The notes: generated from the sequence alone by a model not told the origin. Shown: positions 23,809 to 34,980, counted from the stretch's first letter. The stretch is DNA of 64,000 nucleotides from Cryptomeria japonica (GCF_030272615.1 NC_081407.1:265670574-265734573); one strand, 5' to 3'. Numbers and translations: made by a program.

Positions 23809-25549
23809 TGTAGTCACATAAATTTGTCCACTTAATTAAATGAATATTTAGTATTTATTTGATTATTTAACCATCAATCAATAATTTAATTAATTCACCT
23901 TAACCCTCTTCTCCTATTAATTAAATAAATTATTGAATTTATTTGATTTAATTCACTTAACCAAATTCAGACCATTAATTAAATAAATAAATCATATTTG
24001 TTTAATTAAATCTTCTCTCACATTTAAATAAATTAATATTTATATTTATTTAAATCCCCCAAAATCCCATCTCTCACATTTAAATAAATTAACATTTATT
24101 TAAATCACCTTTATCCTCCACCCACTTGCATTTCCTACAAATGCAAGTTGCACAACTATTTTAAATAAATAAATTATTTATTTAAAATCCTATTTATCCT
24201 TACCCACTTGAAACCTTTAATAGTTTCCCTTAAAGTCTTCAAACTTAATGGCTTCCTTCTAAAGTCTTCTTAAGCCTTTAATGGTTTCCCTTAAAGTCTT
24301 CAAACTTAATGACTTCTTTCTAGAGTCTTCTTAAGCCTTTAATGGTTTCCCTCAAAGTCTTCAAGCATTTAATGCTTTATCTTCCTTTTTCTCATGTAAA
24401 TAAATTAAGATTTATTTAAATAAAATCCAAAATTCACATTCATATTTAAATAAATTAATAGTTATTTAAATATCTATCAAAATGCAAATTACACCATTTA
24501 ATTGAAATAAATGATTTTACTTCAATTGAAAATTCCAAAATTCCTCCCATTTGCATTCTCCTACAAAATCCACTTGCATTCCTAAATCCCTTCTAGATTC
24601 TTTTAACTCTTCTAATTAGCCCAATCCTATCCTAATCATTCACATTCTTGAATAAAAAGAAGTCACTTCCCAAAAACCTCCAAAGTCTTCAAAACCATTA
24701 AAAGCTTTATGTCTTCAAATGGTTAACCTCTAAAGTCTTCCAAACCATTAAAGACTCTTACATAACCATTTATGGTTAACTCACCTTTTACCTTTGGTTA
24801 GAGACTTTCCTCTAACTTAACCATCCTTTTGACTCATGGGTCTCTTCAAACCATTTATTTCTTTGACTAAGGTAACCATTTAACCCTTGCACATTCATTT
24901 ATCCCTTGGATAAAAGGAATATCCATTAACCTAACCCTAACCCAACCCCCTAGGGTAACCATCATATCCCCTCAAGCATTTAATGCTCGTTATCTCTCCT
25001 CTCAAGTCTCCTCATGGTGACACTTTTCAACATGGGATTGTGTTGAAAGTCTCACATGGATTGAATATCTTTCAATCCTAACCCTTGTTAAGATTGCTCA
25101 ATCTTAACCCTTCATTTCCCCATTTCTTCTATAAATAGAACCCTTATCCTCAAGCAAAAAGAGGAAGCATTATTGTATTATTTCTATACTGGTATTAGCA
25201 TAGATATTTTTCATAGCATCACTATCTACACTTGCATAGCATTTGTTTATCATATCCAACCATCTTGAATCTCCATATGGCATCCATAGCTAGTGCTAAA
25301 AGCTGAGAGCTACACTCATTTGGGAGTTGGAGAGGAGAGGAACAAGGGAGGAGCATCACAAGGCATCATGGAAGCATCTTAGGGAGGCTCTTCTCCTTTC
25401 TTTTGTTTTATTAAATTTCTTTCATGCTTTTTGAAATCTCTTTTGATATGTTTGGAATAGTTTTTAGTTCTTTGTTTTGGTTTTATGGTTGAAACTAACT
25501 TATTAACATTGAACTTTGTTGTTGCCTTGTCCCCATTTCCATAGCATCA
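23809..25549 (+). repeat. 3' LTR of the Tat-like element
   Basis: The 1741-bp LTR is collinear with 11626-13370, including the 61-bp minisatellite and TATAAATA at 25130. It ends ATAGCATCA, followed by the target duplicate GGAAT. Confidence 0.92.
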
Positions 25550-25649
25550 GGAATATAGTTTATTCTTGTCACATTATTTCTCTCTTGTTTATGTGCTTTG
25601 CATTTGGTCTCTAAATCTTGGGTGGCTACCTTCATAGCCAATTCTTACA
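25550..25649 (+). repeat. copia-type solo LTR, right part
   Basis: This continues the sequence broken at 11625 and ends CCAATTCTTACA, a plausible copia LTR 3' end. The next five bases, CTTAT, may be the partner of ATTAT at 11353-11357. Confidence 0.45.
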
Positions 25650-25654
25650 CTTAT

Positions 25655-27048
25655 ATTTTAGTGTTGATGACCTACTTTCAATAAAAATAAAATATAAAAA
25701 CTAATTAAAATATTAAAAGATGTATATTTGGGGAAATACACTTATAGATCTACAAAAGGGTTTTTTTATATTTAAAAAAAATATTATTTATAGGAGTACC
25801 TGAGTTGTTGAAACATTGATTTTTTCAAAAAAAATATTTTTGGTAATTGAACACAAAGCGGTATAAAATATACATTTAGTAGACACTTCCAATTGGAACA
25901 TTTGTGGCCCATATATAACTTAGCTATAATGGATCTATATAAACCACATGTTTAACTAAAATTAATTTTTAGTTAGAAATACTTAAATTCACTTGTGCTA
26001 ATAAGTTGGCCTAAAACATGACACAAATTTGCACTTTTACCTAGAGAATCAAAATCAATTAGGATTTTTTTTTGGGAGATCTTAGGTTTTTGGGTTTTAT
26101 GTGTGAAATAATTTTTGGTGATTGGTTTAGTAATATAGACTTAATCATTGCATTTTAAAGGCTTGAGATAGTCAATATTAACACTTATTTCACCACTTTT
26201 GGAGCTTGAGCAATTAATTTTCATATGTTTAAAGTTTTATAGGTGATGTGAATTTCTATTCATTTCCACCTAAATTTGACTATACCATTGCACTCAATAA
26301 CACTGAAATCCTTAAGATGAATTATGAACTTGGGCATATTTAGGCACACTTTCTAGACGGGGTTAGGAGCTCTTTCATGGTCTATATAGAGCTTGAGGTT
26401 GTCCTAGAGGTTAATTAGTTTTTTTTGGTAGTGTGGTAATTTTTTGAAGGCATCATCACAACTCTAGAGTGGCATAAACCCCAAGATCACTTGTTAATTC
26501 ATCTATTTTAAAGACATTTATAAAAAAGAAGCATTTTATTTTATCTTGATCTCATAGCCTAAGGCCATATAGATACACGCGTTTGCATTATTTATAATTA
26601 TTTTAATAATTTAGAAAATAAAAAAATAAAAAGGGGCCATCTTGTAGGCCCATGGCTTGTGCAAGACTTGTAGCTTACATAAAGCCATGAATTACTTTTG
26701 GGCTTGACCACTTTATCTTTTGACCTTCACAACCTTTCAAATCTTCTCCCTATGTAGCCTCTTTTGGGATTGTAATTCCTTTGGGAGGCCCAACTTCTCT
26801 ACACTATTGATTTATTCATTTAGTTTCCCCTTAACCTCTATAGTAGCTGATGTGGCTTATATACCATTTAGCACCCCTACACATATCAATTAATAAAGAT
26901 TTTATCAAATAATTAGGATCGATTACCTATTTTTGGAAAGATTTAATAAATATAGATACTTCTTTCACACTTGGCATCCCTCCAAATTTAGTAGAGATTG
27001 TATCAAACCACCTAGTTTTAGATATTCTACTATATCTAGTAGGTTTAT
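25655..27048. other. AT-rich DNA, nothing recognised
   Basis: No coding frame, RNA gene or identifiable element was found in these 1.4 kb. Confidence 0.5.
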
Positions 27049-28627
27049 TGATGCAAAGTGACAAGCAACACTACAAGAATCCTTAGGGTCTCAACCACAA
27101 GGGCTTCAATTAGACACCATCCAATGGTCCTTCCTCCTAACCTTCCAAGGTCATTACCTCAATCTAGCCTTGCTCTGGTCCTCTCTTGAGGTCTCTACAC
27201 AAGAGAAATCTGATTGGTCAACAAGGAGATACAACTCCTCACAAGAAGCCCAAATCTCTAAGACCTTCTCTAGCATCTACCTTCACTTTGCAACTAGTAT
27301 CTTCAACATATGTCCATAGAGAACATGTGTGGGTGTGTTATCATGTTCTACAACTGCAAACCATCCAATCATTCCCTTTGAGGGTATGAAACAAGTTCCC
27401 AATACTCTTTTGTTCAATTAGACCTAGTAAGAGACCTAACTCAATTAGCCCTCCTAATTGACTTTTTGGCTTGGCTTTTCCAATTTTCCTTAACAATGAC
27501 CAAATAAATTATAGAATCTGACACCTATTTGGGACTTCCATGAAATACCACAAAATTGCATTTGGGTTATGAGTTTGACCCGGTCAACCGGAACTATGCA
27601 ATTACTAGGCTAATTAGGTCTATTCCATGAGAGTTTACTCTCATTCACAAAAAGTAAATATTCAAGGCAAAAGGCCTGTATTTATAAAATTTTCTATGCC
27701 TGGGGACTTTGAAATAACTCTTGGTTTGCACCCAAACACTCCATACACTTCTCTGCAACTCAATTTCTACACAAATCAAGTTTGTCACATCCGAATGCCA
27801 AGCCTAGGGTTTGGTGAAAAAATTCATGGATTGCCTTGTTGGATCCAAAACCAAGTCCATTATAAAATACACATAGAGCCCTAACATTCCCAAAGAGATT
27901 GGCCAAATCTGATATGAGAATGTCAAGTTAACGCCATTGAATTCCAAACTCTGGGTTTGTGCAGTCTCCTGGACTAGTCTTCACAAAACTTGCAGTACCT
28001 TAAACAAATGTATGCCAAATGAAACAAAACAAAAGGTAGCTTGAAGTTAACTCATGAGACAATGTTTCTATGAAATTAGATTGCTTCTTTCAATTCAGTT
28101 ATGACTCTACACTCACAGTGAACAGTGAACTTTTCAGGAAAACTCAGAATTTCTGCAAAACAACTCCTTCTCATTCATGCCAAACTTCATCATTACATCC
28201 AAAATCGATAAAAAAGGACTTAAAATATACCCCTAACTGTCCCAACCAAAATTTGAGTTGGTTGAACGTTAGAAGGCAACTAATCCAAGTTGTCATCAAG
28301 TTGTAATGAACACATGTTTACAACTTTGCACAATTATGAGATGTCTTAACAATTGTCACTACAAAATCACTCAAAATAACCTATTAGGCTCAGAAGACTC
28401 CTAAGACTCCTCTATCCTCTAGTAGGCATAGATGAAAGTGTGTGAGTCTCATGACCACAAGTGGTTCTATGAGTACATGACCTCAAAGGTGGCCATTTGA
28501 CCTCATGGCCTTATCACAAATAGTGAAAAGAACAAAACGACAAAATGAACACCAAGTGAACCTTGAAACCTATCAAGGGATCCTTAGATCAAACTTGGAG
28601 TCTATAGGGAGGGGTGCTCTTGCACCA
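27049..28627 (-). repeat. 3' LTR of a chromovirus (minus strand)
   Basis: The limits are inferred from near-perfect terminal inverted words. The minus strand starts TGGTGCAA at 28627 and ends TTGCATCA at 27049. A purine-rich GGGGAGTA precedes it, and the integrase stop lies only about 30 bp upstream on the minus strand. No second LTR is present in the window for confirmation. Two short plus-strand frames inside (27186, 27627) are not supported as genes. Confidence 0.55.
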
Positions 28628-28658
28628 TACTCCCCGGGACAAATAAAACTCAAGTCCC

Positions 28659-29446
28659 TTAAGTAACCAAATGTTGCAAACTAGTTCCATGCTTCAAAAT
28701 GTCTGCTTCAGTCATACAAGTAGCCTTGGACTCAGGTAGACCGGTCCATTTAAATAGGCAATCCTTGTTGGTGCCTCTCCTCATTTGTTTGATCACCTTA
28801 CTGACCAAAATACATTCCAATTGAATCAATTGACTAGGGGGTAAATCTTGAACCCAGTCTGCGTTAGGTTCTACATCCTCGGTCAAATGGTCTCCATTTG
28901 TACCCAAAGGTTCTTTATAAGGAAAAAGATCTGAGACATTGAAGATGGGTGGGATCCGCAAATCGGGTGGTAACTCAATCTCATAAGCATTTGGTCCAAA
29001 TTTATGGACAATCCTGCAAGGTCCTATTTTATTCATCATCAACTTGGTAGGCTGTCCTTTTGGAAATATCTCCTTCTTGAGGAAAGCCATAACCAAGTCT
29101 CCCTCCTTGTATTGAACATCCCTCCTTTTAAGGTTTGCCCTATCCTTGTACTTTGCAACACTATGTTCCAAAGTGGCCTTCACTTGGTCATTTATCTCCT
29201 TTATGATAGTGGCAAAATCTTCTCCCTGAGCACTTCTCCTATCTAATCCTTGAAGGTCTCTAAGCTCCAACACACCCCTAGAGTGGAAGCCATAAACCAC
29301 TTCAAATGGACTTCTCTTTGTGCTTCAGTTAACAAAATCATTGAAAGAAAACTCTGTCTGACTGATGACCAAGTCCCATGCCATGCCATGTTGTTTGGTG
29401 AGACATCTGAGGAGGTTCCCTAAGGACTGATTAACAACTTCAGTCT
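28659..29446 (-). pseudogene. chromovirus integrase C-terminus with chromodomain, truncated
   Basis: Minus-strand frame from 29446 to the stop at 28659. It opens with the end of the integrase core (KTEVVNQSLGNLLR, then SPFEVVYG), continues through a GDLVMAFLKKE segment and FGPNAYEIELP, and finishes in a chromodomain-like module (ILVSKVIKQMRR ... LFKWTGLP ... ADILKHG). This order marks a chromovirus of the Ty3/gypsy group. An in-frame TGA at 29325-29327 sits where the family usually has Arg in NRST. Everything upstream (RT, RNase H, most of integrase) is cut off exactly where element A begins. Confidence 0.88.
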
Positions 29447-29467
29447 TGTTACCCTCCATATTTTTGC

Positions 29468-29677
29468 TTGCACTTTGTCTCCCGCGTCCTTAAAATAAGG
29501 AGTGTTCATTTAGTCAGGGCTTGTGTAAGTCTTGGTTTTTGTCTTATTGAAGTTTTACTTGAATTGAACTTGTCGGTTGAACCTTTGCAAAGTTCAAAGT
29601 TCGAGTTCAATCGGAGCGGGTTGTATTGCAACTTTAGTTTTTATGAGTGTAAGGTCTTTGTAATTTTTGGTCATTGA
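29468..29677 (+). other. open frame at the start of LTR A, unproven coding
   Basis: The frame is open from the first base of the LTR to a TGA at 29675-29677 and has no ATG. The same frame is open in the second LTR (32957-33187). Across the shared 60-odd codons I count six synonymous and five non-synonymous codon differences. I recognise no domain. It may be a real U3-encoded peptide or a chance frame. Confidence 0.25.
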
Positions 29678-29730
29678 ACTTGAACTTTGAACCTTCTTTG
29701 GTCCAAGGTTCAAGGTTCAAAGGTTCAATG
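29672..29730. repeat. GAACTT/AAGGTTC foldback in LTR A
   Basis: CATTGAACTTGAACTTTGAA on the left is nearly complementary to AAGGTTCAAAGGTTCAATG on the right, across a loop of about 9 nt, giving a stem of about 24 bp. In the second LTR (33182 onward) the left arm is kept but the right arm ends differently (AACAC). Confidence 0.7.
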
Positions 29731-30453
29731 GACAACTAAATATCAAGAAAAAGTGATAAATGAAGCATATTGTGGGCAAAGTCTATAATTTTGAACCTTC
29801 TAATTGAACCCCACAGGTTCAAGGTCAAAGTTCAAGGTTCACAGGTTCAAGGAGTTTGCAGGTTCAGAGTGTGTGAGTTCAAAATTTAGCGAGTTCAATA
29901 ATCCAATAACATTGGCATGTATATTGTTTGTAGTTTTCAATGCAACCTATAACCACTAAAATTTTGAGTCTTTATTTTTAGACAAAAAAATCAGTCTCTA
30001 TGCGGGGGGAATAACTATCAATTAAACTGTTGGATCGTGCTGAATTTTTTATATGTTTTAGAAAACCTAGTTTTCAAAATCCTCACTAGAGTGATTGGAA
30101 AACTATTATTGTGTTCAAAAGTTATTGTTCTCTGAGTACGAGTCTATAAACAATTCGAAGAAAAAGATTATTATGAGAAGCTCACGGTGGGGACTCTTTT
30201 GAAATGAAGATCCAGATAATAATTTATCCTGGAGATATAAAAATATGTCCACATGTCAACACATAACTAGATGTGTTTAATTTAAATTTTCTACAAATAT
30301 TTCTTAGAAAGGAATGGAGGATAAAAGATTTGAAGCTAAAAAAATAAGAGTTGTGGGGAAGAAGATAAAAGATAAAAGATAAAAGATTAATTAATAATCT
30401 TTTCAAGAATCAGTTATTGATAACTGAAAGTCTCTTTAAAAAAAGAGAGAGGC

Positions 30454-30462
30454 TATATATAT
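30454..30462 (+). promoter_or_regulatory. TATA box of LTR A
   Basis: TATATATAT follows a purine-rich AGAGAGAGGC stretch. It is the likely core promoter of the element. Confidence 0.5.
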
Positions 30463-31195
30463 GTAATGAAAGAAAAGAGTAGGGCTTCTTTTTTTTTCTT
30501 TGGCTGCTGTAAAAAAAAGGGGGCAGCGTTGTTTTCTGGACTGCACAGTTTTATTTTTCAGAAGCGTCGAGTCTGTGAGCCCACATTTTGACATTGATGG
30601 AATGAAGAAGATTTTGTTGATCTATGCATTTGTCAATATTTTCTTTTGATTACAATGAGATTTGTTTATCTTGTGATTACCTTTCATTTCCTTTTCTGTT
30701 ACATTAAACTTTGTATGCATTTAATTCTGAAAATTTGATTTCAGAAATAATTTGTATGTTGGAAAAAAATCTACTATTAGCTCTTTGTCTGGGTATTCAG
30801 ATCCCCCTTGTTCTTTGAGGCATGAGAGAGACTTGATCAGAGTCTAGAGAATTTTGATCTATTGGAAATGGTATTTTCATGGGTGTGGGTAATTACACTG
30901 TGTTTTACTTATCTTCATTCACTTCATTATAAATTTGTTTTTCGCATCTACTTTCTTGGTTATGGGTAGATGCTAGTTTTCCTTTATTGCTTTCTGGTTA
31001 AAAGCATATTCAGAAAATATACATTTTATCCAACGAAGGGAGTTGTACCTTCATATCAAAATTTAGAGCTCACACTTGCACTTATGATTGCAAGTGACTC
31101 AATTGTTGGTTCTTTTGTTCTCTTTCAATTTGAGCATTTATGAGTCATTTTTGAAAGGTATTTAAGAAGGACAAATATGTTAACCAATAGATTTT

Positions 31196-31211
31196 TGGCG
31201 ACTCCGCTGGG
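31196..31211 (+). other. tRNA-Arg primer-binding site of element A
   Basis: TGGCGACTCCGCTGGG is the complement of the 3' end of a plant tRNA-Arg (as recalled) including CCA. It lies 6 nt after the inferred LTR end. Confidence 0.8.
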
Positions 31212-31269
31212 AAAATCGAAAAAAAAAAGATCAATCCTTTCCTTCCTCAAGTTTTAAAGACATCTCTAT

Positions 31270-32421
31270 GTGCAAGGAGATTGGCAACTCTGTTGCAAAA
31301 CTATGCAAAATCAAACACATAGAAGAAATGGGAGAAGACCACCTACCATTACAAAAATTCTTGAGATGGATGATAAAGTGTTGCATGACTTTTGGGATCG
31401 CTGCAAAGAAAGTATTACTGAAGCTGTAAAAACAAAGAAAAGTATGGAAGATGACCATGTATTTGCACTCTTATGGATGAGCCTGTGCGCTCAGTTTCAC
31501 AAGTTGAAAGAGCTAGAAGAAAGAACAAATTTTTTGCATGCACATGAAGAGAGAATATCACAACTTAAAGAAGAATTAAGAGTTGATGATGAGGATGCTC
31601 TAGCTATTTCATTTTCTTTTCATTCTTACAAATATCCAGTGTTGAGTGAGCAAGAAGTCCAAGGAGTAACGATTCAGCCTCATGAAGATTTAACATATGA
31701 TCAAGACAACATTGGAGGACTTGTGAGATTGAATGATAAAGATTCGTTGAAATATTTTTCCTCTCCAGAAGTAGAAAGTTCAAGTTTTGAAATGATTGAA
31801 AATCAACTTGTCCCAACAAGTTTTAAAGATGAAAGTTTTCAGATTAACACAGACATAATATGCAGCCTTCAATTTTATAGAAGAAGATGGTAAGAATGAT
31901 TCTTTGCAAGATTTTAATGAATCTATTTTGGAGTCATTTCACTTTGAAGATACAATGATGTTATTTGAAGGTTTATCTAGTGAGGCTTGTGTTAGAAATA
32001 AAGCTAAATCTTTCTATGTTGAAGTTTTTCTGAAAATATGAAAGAAAAAGAAGCTTTTGAAATGAATTTAGAGCAAGAAAGCAGCCAAGTTGTTAAAGCG
32101 TTGCAGTTTCCAGAATTTTCAGAGGTTTTGAAAGACATTTCTTTCTGTGAAGAGGAAATCATATGTCAATTTTTGTCATCCATTGAAGGAGAAGGCTCTT
32201 CTACAGTAAGCTCAGGTATTGATGCATTTCATGCTTTGGCTGTGGATAGGGAGTTTTCAGATTTGATTGTAGTAAAGAAAGATGAAGGTTTTTCAGCTAG
32301 TGTAGATCCTATGCTTGATGAAGTCTTTCTTTATTCCAAGATCGATATAAATGTTGAAAGTTCTTTTAAGAGTGATGGTTTTAATAGTAGAAATTTTGAA
32401 GATGATGCAACCATTCCTTAA
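31270..32421 (+). pseudogene. gag-position ORF of element A, acidic, frameshifted
   Basis: Three coding-like frames follow each other: 31270-31893, then about 31864-32040, then 32038-32421. Together they suggest one decayed ORF of about 380 codons. The first third has a coiled-coil-like segment (ELEERTNFLHAHEERISQLKEEL). The rest is acidic with many Ser/Glu/Phe (FCEEEIICQFLSSIEGEGSS). There is no zinc knuckle, protease or RT motif. By position it is the gag-like protein of a LARD-type element, but sequence alone does not show a gag fold. The first frame begins at a GTG, and an ATG at 31268 opens an overlapping frame, so the true start is unclear. Confidence 0.45.
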
Positions 32422-32862
32422 AAAATCTTCGATTCTTATTATTTTCAATCAAAAATAAAAAAATACTTGAATAGTACCATGCAGGGAGTTCAAGAAAATT
32501 CATAAATTTATGATGAAAGGTGGCTTTTTGAAGATGAGTATTTATACAGGTTTTTCTCACACATCATTAATCTGAGAGTTAACAATGAAGCAACCGCCAG
32601 AGAGTCATTATCATTTGCTACATTTCATGGCCACAATCCATTGTTGAGGAAGGACTCATATTTTTACCTGCTAGTTAACGGTTTTGCATGAGCAACCTGG
32701 AGTTTCTCCGAGGTAAAGGGATTTCCCACCCTTGTACATACTTGCAAATAAAGTTTTGGTTTTTCATAGGCTTTAGTGGTTTTGGCTTGTTAGTTTTCAG
32801 TTCTTGGCCTGTTCCCCTTCATCCATCTACAAAGTAGTGCCCTTTATTCCTACAATTTCTCT

Positions 32863-32930
32863 GACTCTGTTGCCCAATGGATAAGGCACTGGTCTCACCT
32901 AGAGATGTTCTGGATTCTTTTCATCCTTGT
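32863..32930 (+). other. tRNA-Arg-like 5' half next to the 3' LTR of element A
   Basis: GACTCTG begins a stretch that follows plant tRNA-Arg through acceptor strand, D arm (GCCCAATGGATAAGGC) and into the anticodon arm with about three mismatches in 33 nt. It then becomes irregular. It ends 26 bp before the LTR. The 3' half of the tRNA is not recognisable, so it is not a functional gene. Confidence 0.65.
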
Positions 32931-32956
32931 ATTCCTCATCCCCCAGTCAGAGGCAA

Positions 32957-33917
32957 TGTTACCTTCCATATTTTCGCTTGCACTATGTCTCCCGTGTCCT
33001 TAAAATAAGGAGTGTTCATTTAGTCAGGGCTTGTGTAAGTCTTGGTTTTTGTCTTATTGAAGTTTTGCTTGAACTAAACCTATCAGTTGAACCTCTGCAA
33101 AGTTCAAAGTTCAATTTCGACCGGAGCGGGTTGTATCGCAGCTTTAGTTTTTATGAGTGTAAGGTCTTTGTAATTTTTGGTCATTGAACTTGAACTTTGA
33201 ACCTTCTTTGGTCCAAGGTTCAAGGTTCAAAGGTTCAACACACAGCTAAATATGAAGACAAAGTGACAAATGAAGCATATTATGGGAAAAGTCTATAATT
33301 TTGAACCTTCTGGTTGAACCCCGCAGGTTCAAGGTTCAAGGTTCAAGGTCTGTAGGTTCAAGGTTTGTAGGTTCAAGGTTAAAAGTTCAAGTTCGAGGAG
33401 TTTGCAGGTTCAGAGTGTGTGAGTTCAAAATTCAATGAGTTCAATAATCCAATAACATTGGCATGTATATTGTTTGTAGTTTTCAATGCAACCTGTAACC
33501 ATGAATTTTTCGAGTCTTTATTTTTAGATAGAAAAATCAGTCTCTATGCCGGGGAAATAACTATCAATTAAACCATTGGATCACGCTAAATTGTTGATAT
33601 GTTTTAGAAAACCTAATTTTCTAAATCCTCACTGGAGAGATTGGAAAAATATTATTGCGTTCAAAATTTATTGATCTCTAAGTACGAGTCTATAAAAATT
33701 ATGAGAAAAAGATTATTATGAGAAGCTCACTGTGGGGATTCTTTTGAAATGGTGATCCAGCTAATAATTTATCCTGGAGATATAAAAAATATGCCTACCT
33801 ATCAACACATAATTAGATGTGTTTAATTTGAATTTTGTACAAATATTTCTTAGAAAGGAATGGAGGATAAAAGATTTGAAGCTAAAAAAATAAGAGTTGT
33901 CAGGAAGAAGACAAAAG
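32957..33917 (+). repeat. 3' LTR of element A, truncated
   Basis: It starts TGTTACCTTCC and matches the first ~940 bp of the 5' LTR with scattered changes. Similarity stops near AAGAAGACAAAAGA. The TATA box and R/U5 portions are missing. Confidence 0.8.
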
Positions 33918-34150
33918 AATTATAATTTCTCATGAACCACTACTCTTGAAACATGGGTAAATGAGTTTGACTCAAAAACTACACAGTTGAACCCTGATAG
34001 CAATATCATAGTTTGACTTGCTGTGGAAAATACCTCCTACTTATCAATTGATGAGCTAAAGGGGCTCTATAATGAATGTTTCATAAGGCACAACACTTGC
34101 TGAAGGTTTTGCAAATGGAGTCGCAAGCTAAGTGGGTTTAACCTTGGAGG

Positions 34151-34229
34151 GAACTCCGTGGTTAAGCGCACTTGAGCTGGAGTAGTACTGGGATGGGTGA
34201 CCTCCCAGGAAGTCCTAGTGCTTCACCCC
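34151..34229 (+). pseudogene. 5S-rRNA-like segment, copy 1
   Basis: It follows the 3' two-thirds of plant 5S rRNA: AACTCCGTGGTTAAGCGC, then GAGTAGTACTGGGATGGGTG, then ACCTCC and AGTCCTAGTG, ending CACCCC. These words cover the internal Pol III promoter (box A, intermediate element, box C). The first ~45 nt of 5S are replaced by unrelated sequence, so it is not a normal rRNA gene. Confidence 0.8.
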
Positions 34230-34526
34230 TGTGAGCATCACCTAGATGCAATGAGTGCTAAGTGGACCATTCATTCTCATGAGAGATAGGTTCTTGTGAA
34301 CCATTACTCATGAAACATGGCTCAATGAGTTTGACTCAAAAACTACACAGTTGAACCTTGATAGCAATATCATAGTTTGACTTGCTGTAGAAAATACCTC
34401 CTACTTATCAATTGATGAGCTAAATGGGGAGCTAAATGGGCTCTATAATGAATGTTTCATACGACACAACACTTTTTGAAGGTTTTGTAAATGGGGTTGC
34501 AAGCTAAGTGGGTTTAACCTTGGAGG

Positions 34527-34616
34527 GAACTCTGTGGTTAAGTGCGCTTGAACTGGAGTAGTACTGGGATGGGTGACCTCCTGGGAAGTCCTTGGGAAGT
34601 CCCAGTGCTTCACCCC
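34527..34616 (+). pseudogene. 5S-rRNA-like segment, copy 2
   Basis: It matches copy 1 with AACTCTGTGGTTAAGTGCGC and an intact GGATGGGTGACCTCCTGGGA. A 10-bp tandem duplication (GGGAAGTCCT-like) lies near the 3' end. Confidence 0.78.
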
Positions 34617-34901
34617 TGTGAGAATCACCTAGATGCAATGAGTGCTAAGTGGACCATTCATTCTCATGAGAGATAGGTTCTTGTGAACCACTACTCGTGA
34701 AACATGGGTCAATGAGTTTGACTCAAAAACTACATAGTTGAACCTTGATACCAATATCATAGTTTGACTTGTTGTGGAAAATACCTCCTACTCATCAATT
34801 GATGAGATAAAGGGGCTCTATAATGAATGGTTCATAAGGCACAACACTTTCTGAAGGTTTTGCAAATGGGGTTGCAAGCTAAGTGGGTTTAACATTGGAG
34901 G

Positions 34902-34980
34902 GAACTCCATGGTTAAACACGCTTGAGCTGGAGTAGTATTGGGATGGGTGAGCTCTCAGGAATTCCTATTGCTTCACCCC
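34902..34980 (+). pseudogene. 5S-rRNA-like segment, copy 3
   Basis: It is the most diverged copy: AACTCCATGGTTAAACACGC, GGGATGGGTGAGCTCTCAGG. The box C equivalent has changed (TGAGC for TGACC). Confidence 0.75.

Larger units (their letters stand above)
11626..25549 (+). mobile_element. Ty3/gypsy Tat-lineage LTR retrotransposon, complete but defective
   Basis: A 13.9-kb element has LTRs at 11626-13370 and 23809-25549, both TG...CA, and a perfect 5-bp target duplication GGAAT at 11621-11625 and 25550-25554. It has a tRNA-Trp-type primer site at 13373 and a polypurine tract at 23796-23808. The pol order (RT, RNase H, a second RNase H, integrase) places it in the Tat/Ogre branch of Ty3/gypsy. 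Gag is reduced to an N-terminal stub, no protease active site was found, and pol has many stops. It must therefore have moved with proteins from another copy, or decayed after insertion. Confidence 0.9.
29447..31189 (+). repeat. 5' LTR of element A
   Basis: The 1743-bp LTR starts TGTTACCCTCC and ends near AACCAATA before GATTTTTGGCG. It includes an open frame at its very start, a GGTTCAA-rich block (29690-29900), a foldback at 29672-29730 and a TATA box at 30454. The first ~940 bp are repeated at 32957-33917. Confidence 0.8.
29447..33917 (+). mobile_element. non-autonomous LTR element A, tRNA-Arg primed, 3' LTR truncated
   Basis: Two direct repeats (29447-31189 and 32957-33917), both starting TGTTACC, flank about 1.8 kb of internal DNA. 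A tRNA-Arg primer site lies just inside the first. No pol is present, so the element depends on others. It interrupts the chromovirus integrase. The second LTR loses similarity near 33917 and is followed by the 5S-like array. The target duplication on that side is therefore missing. Confidence 0.82.
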
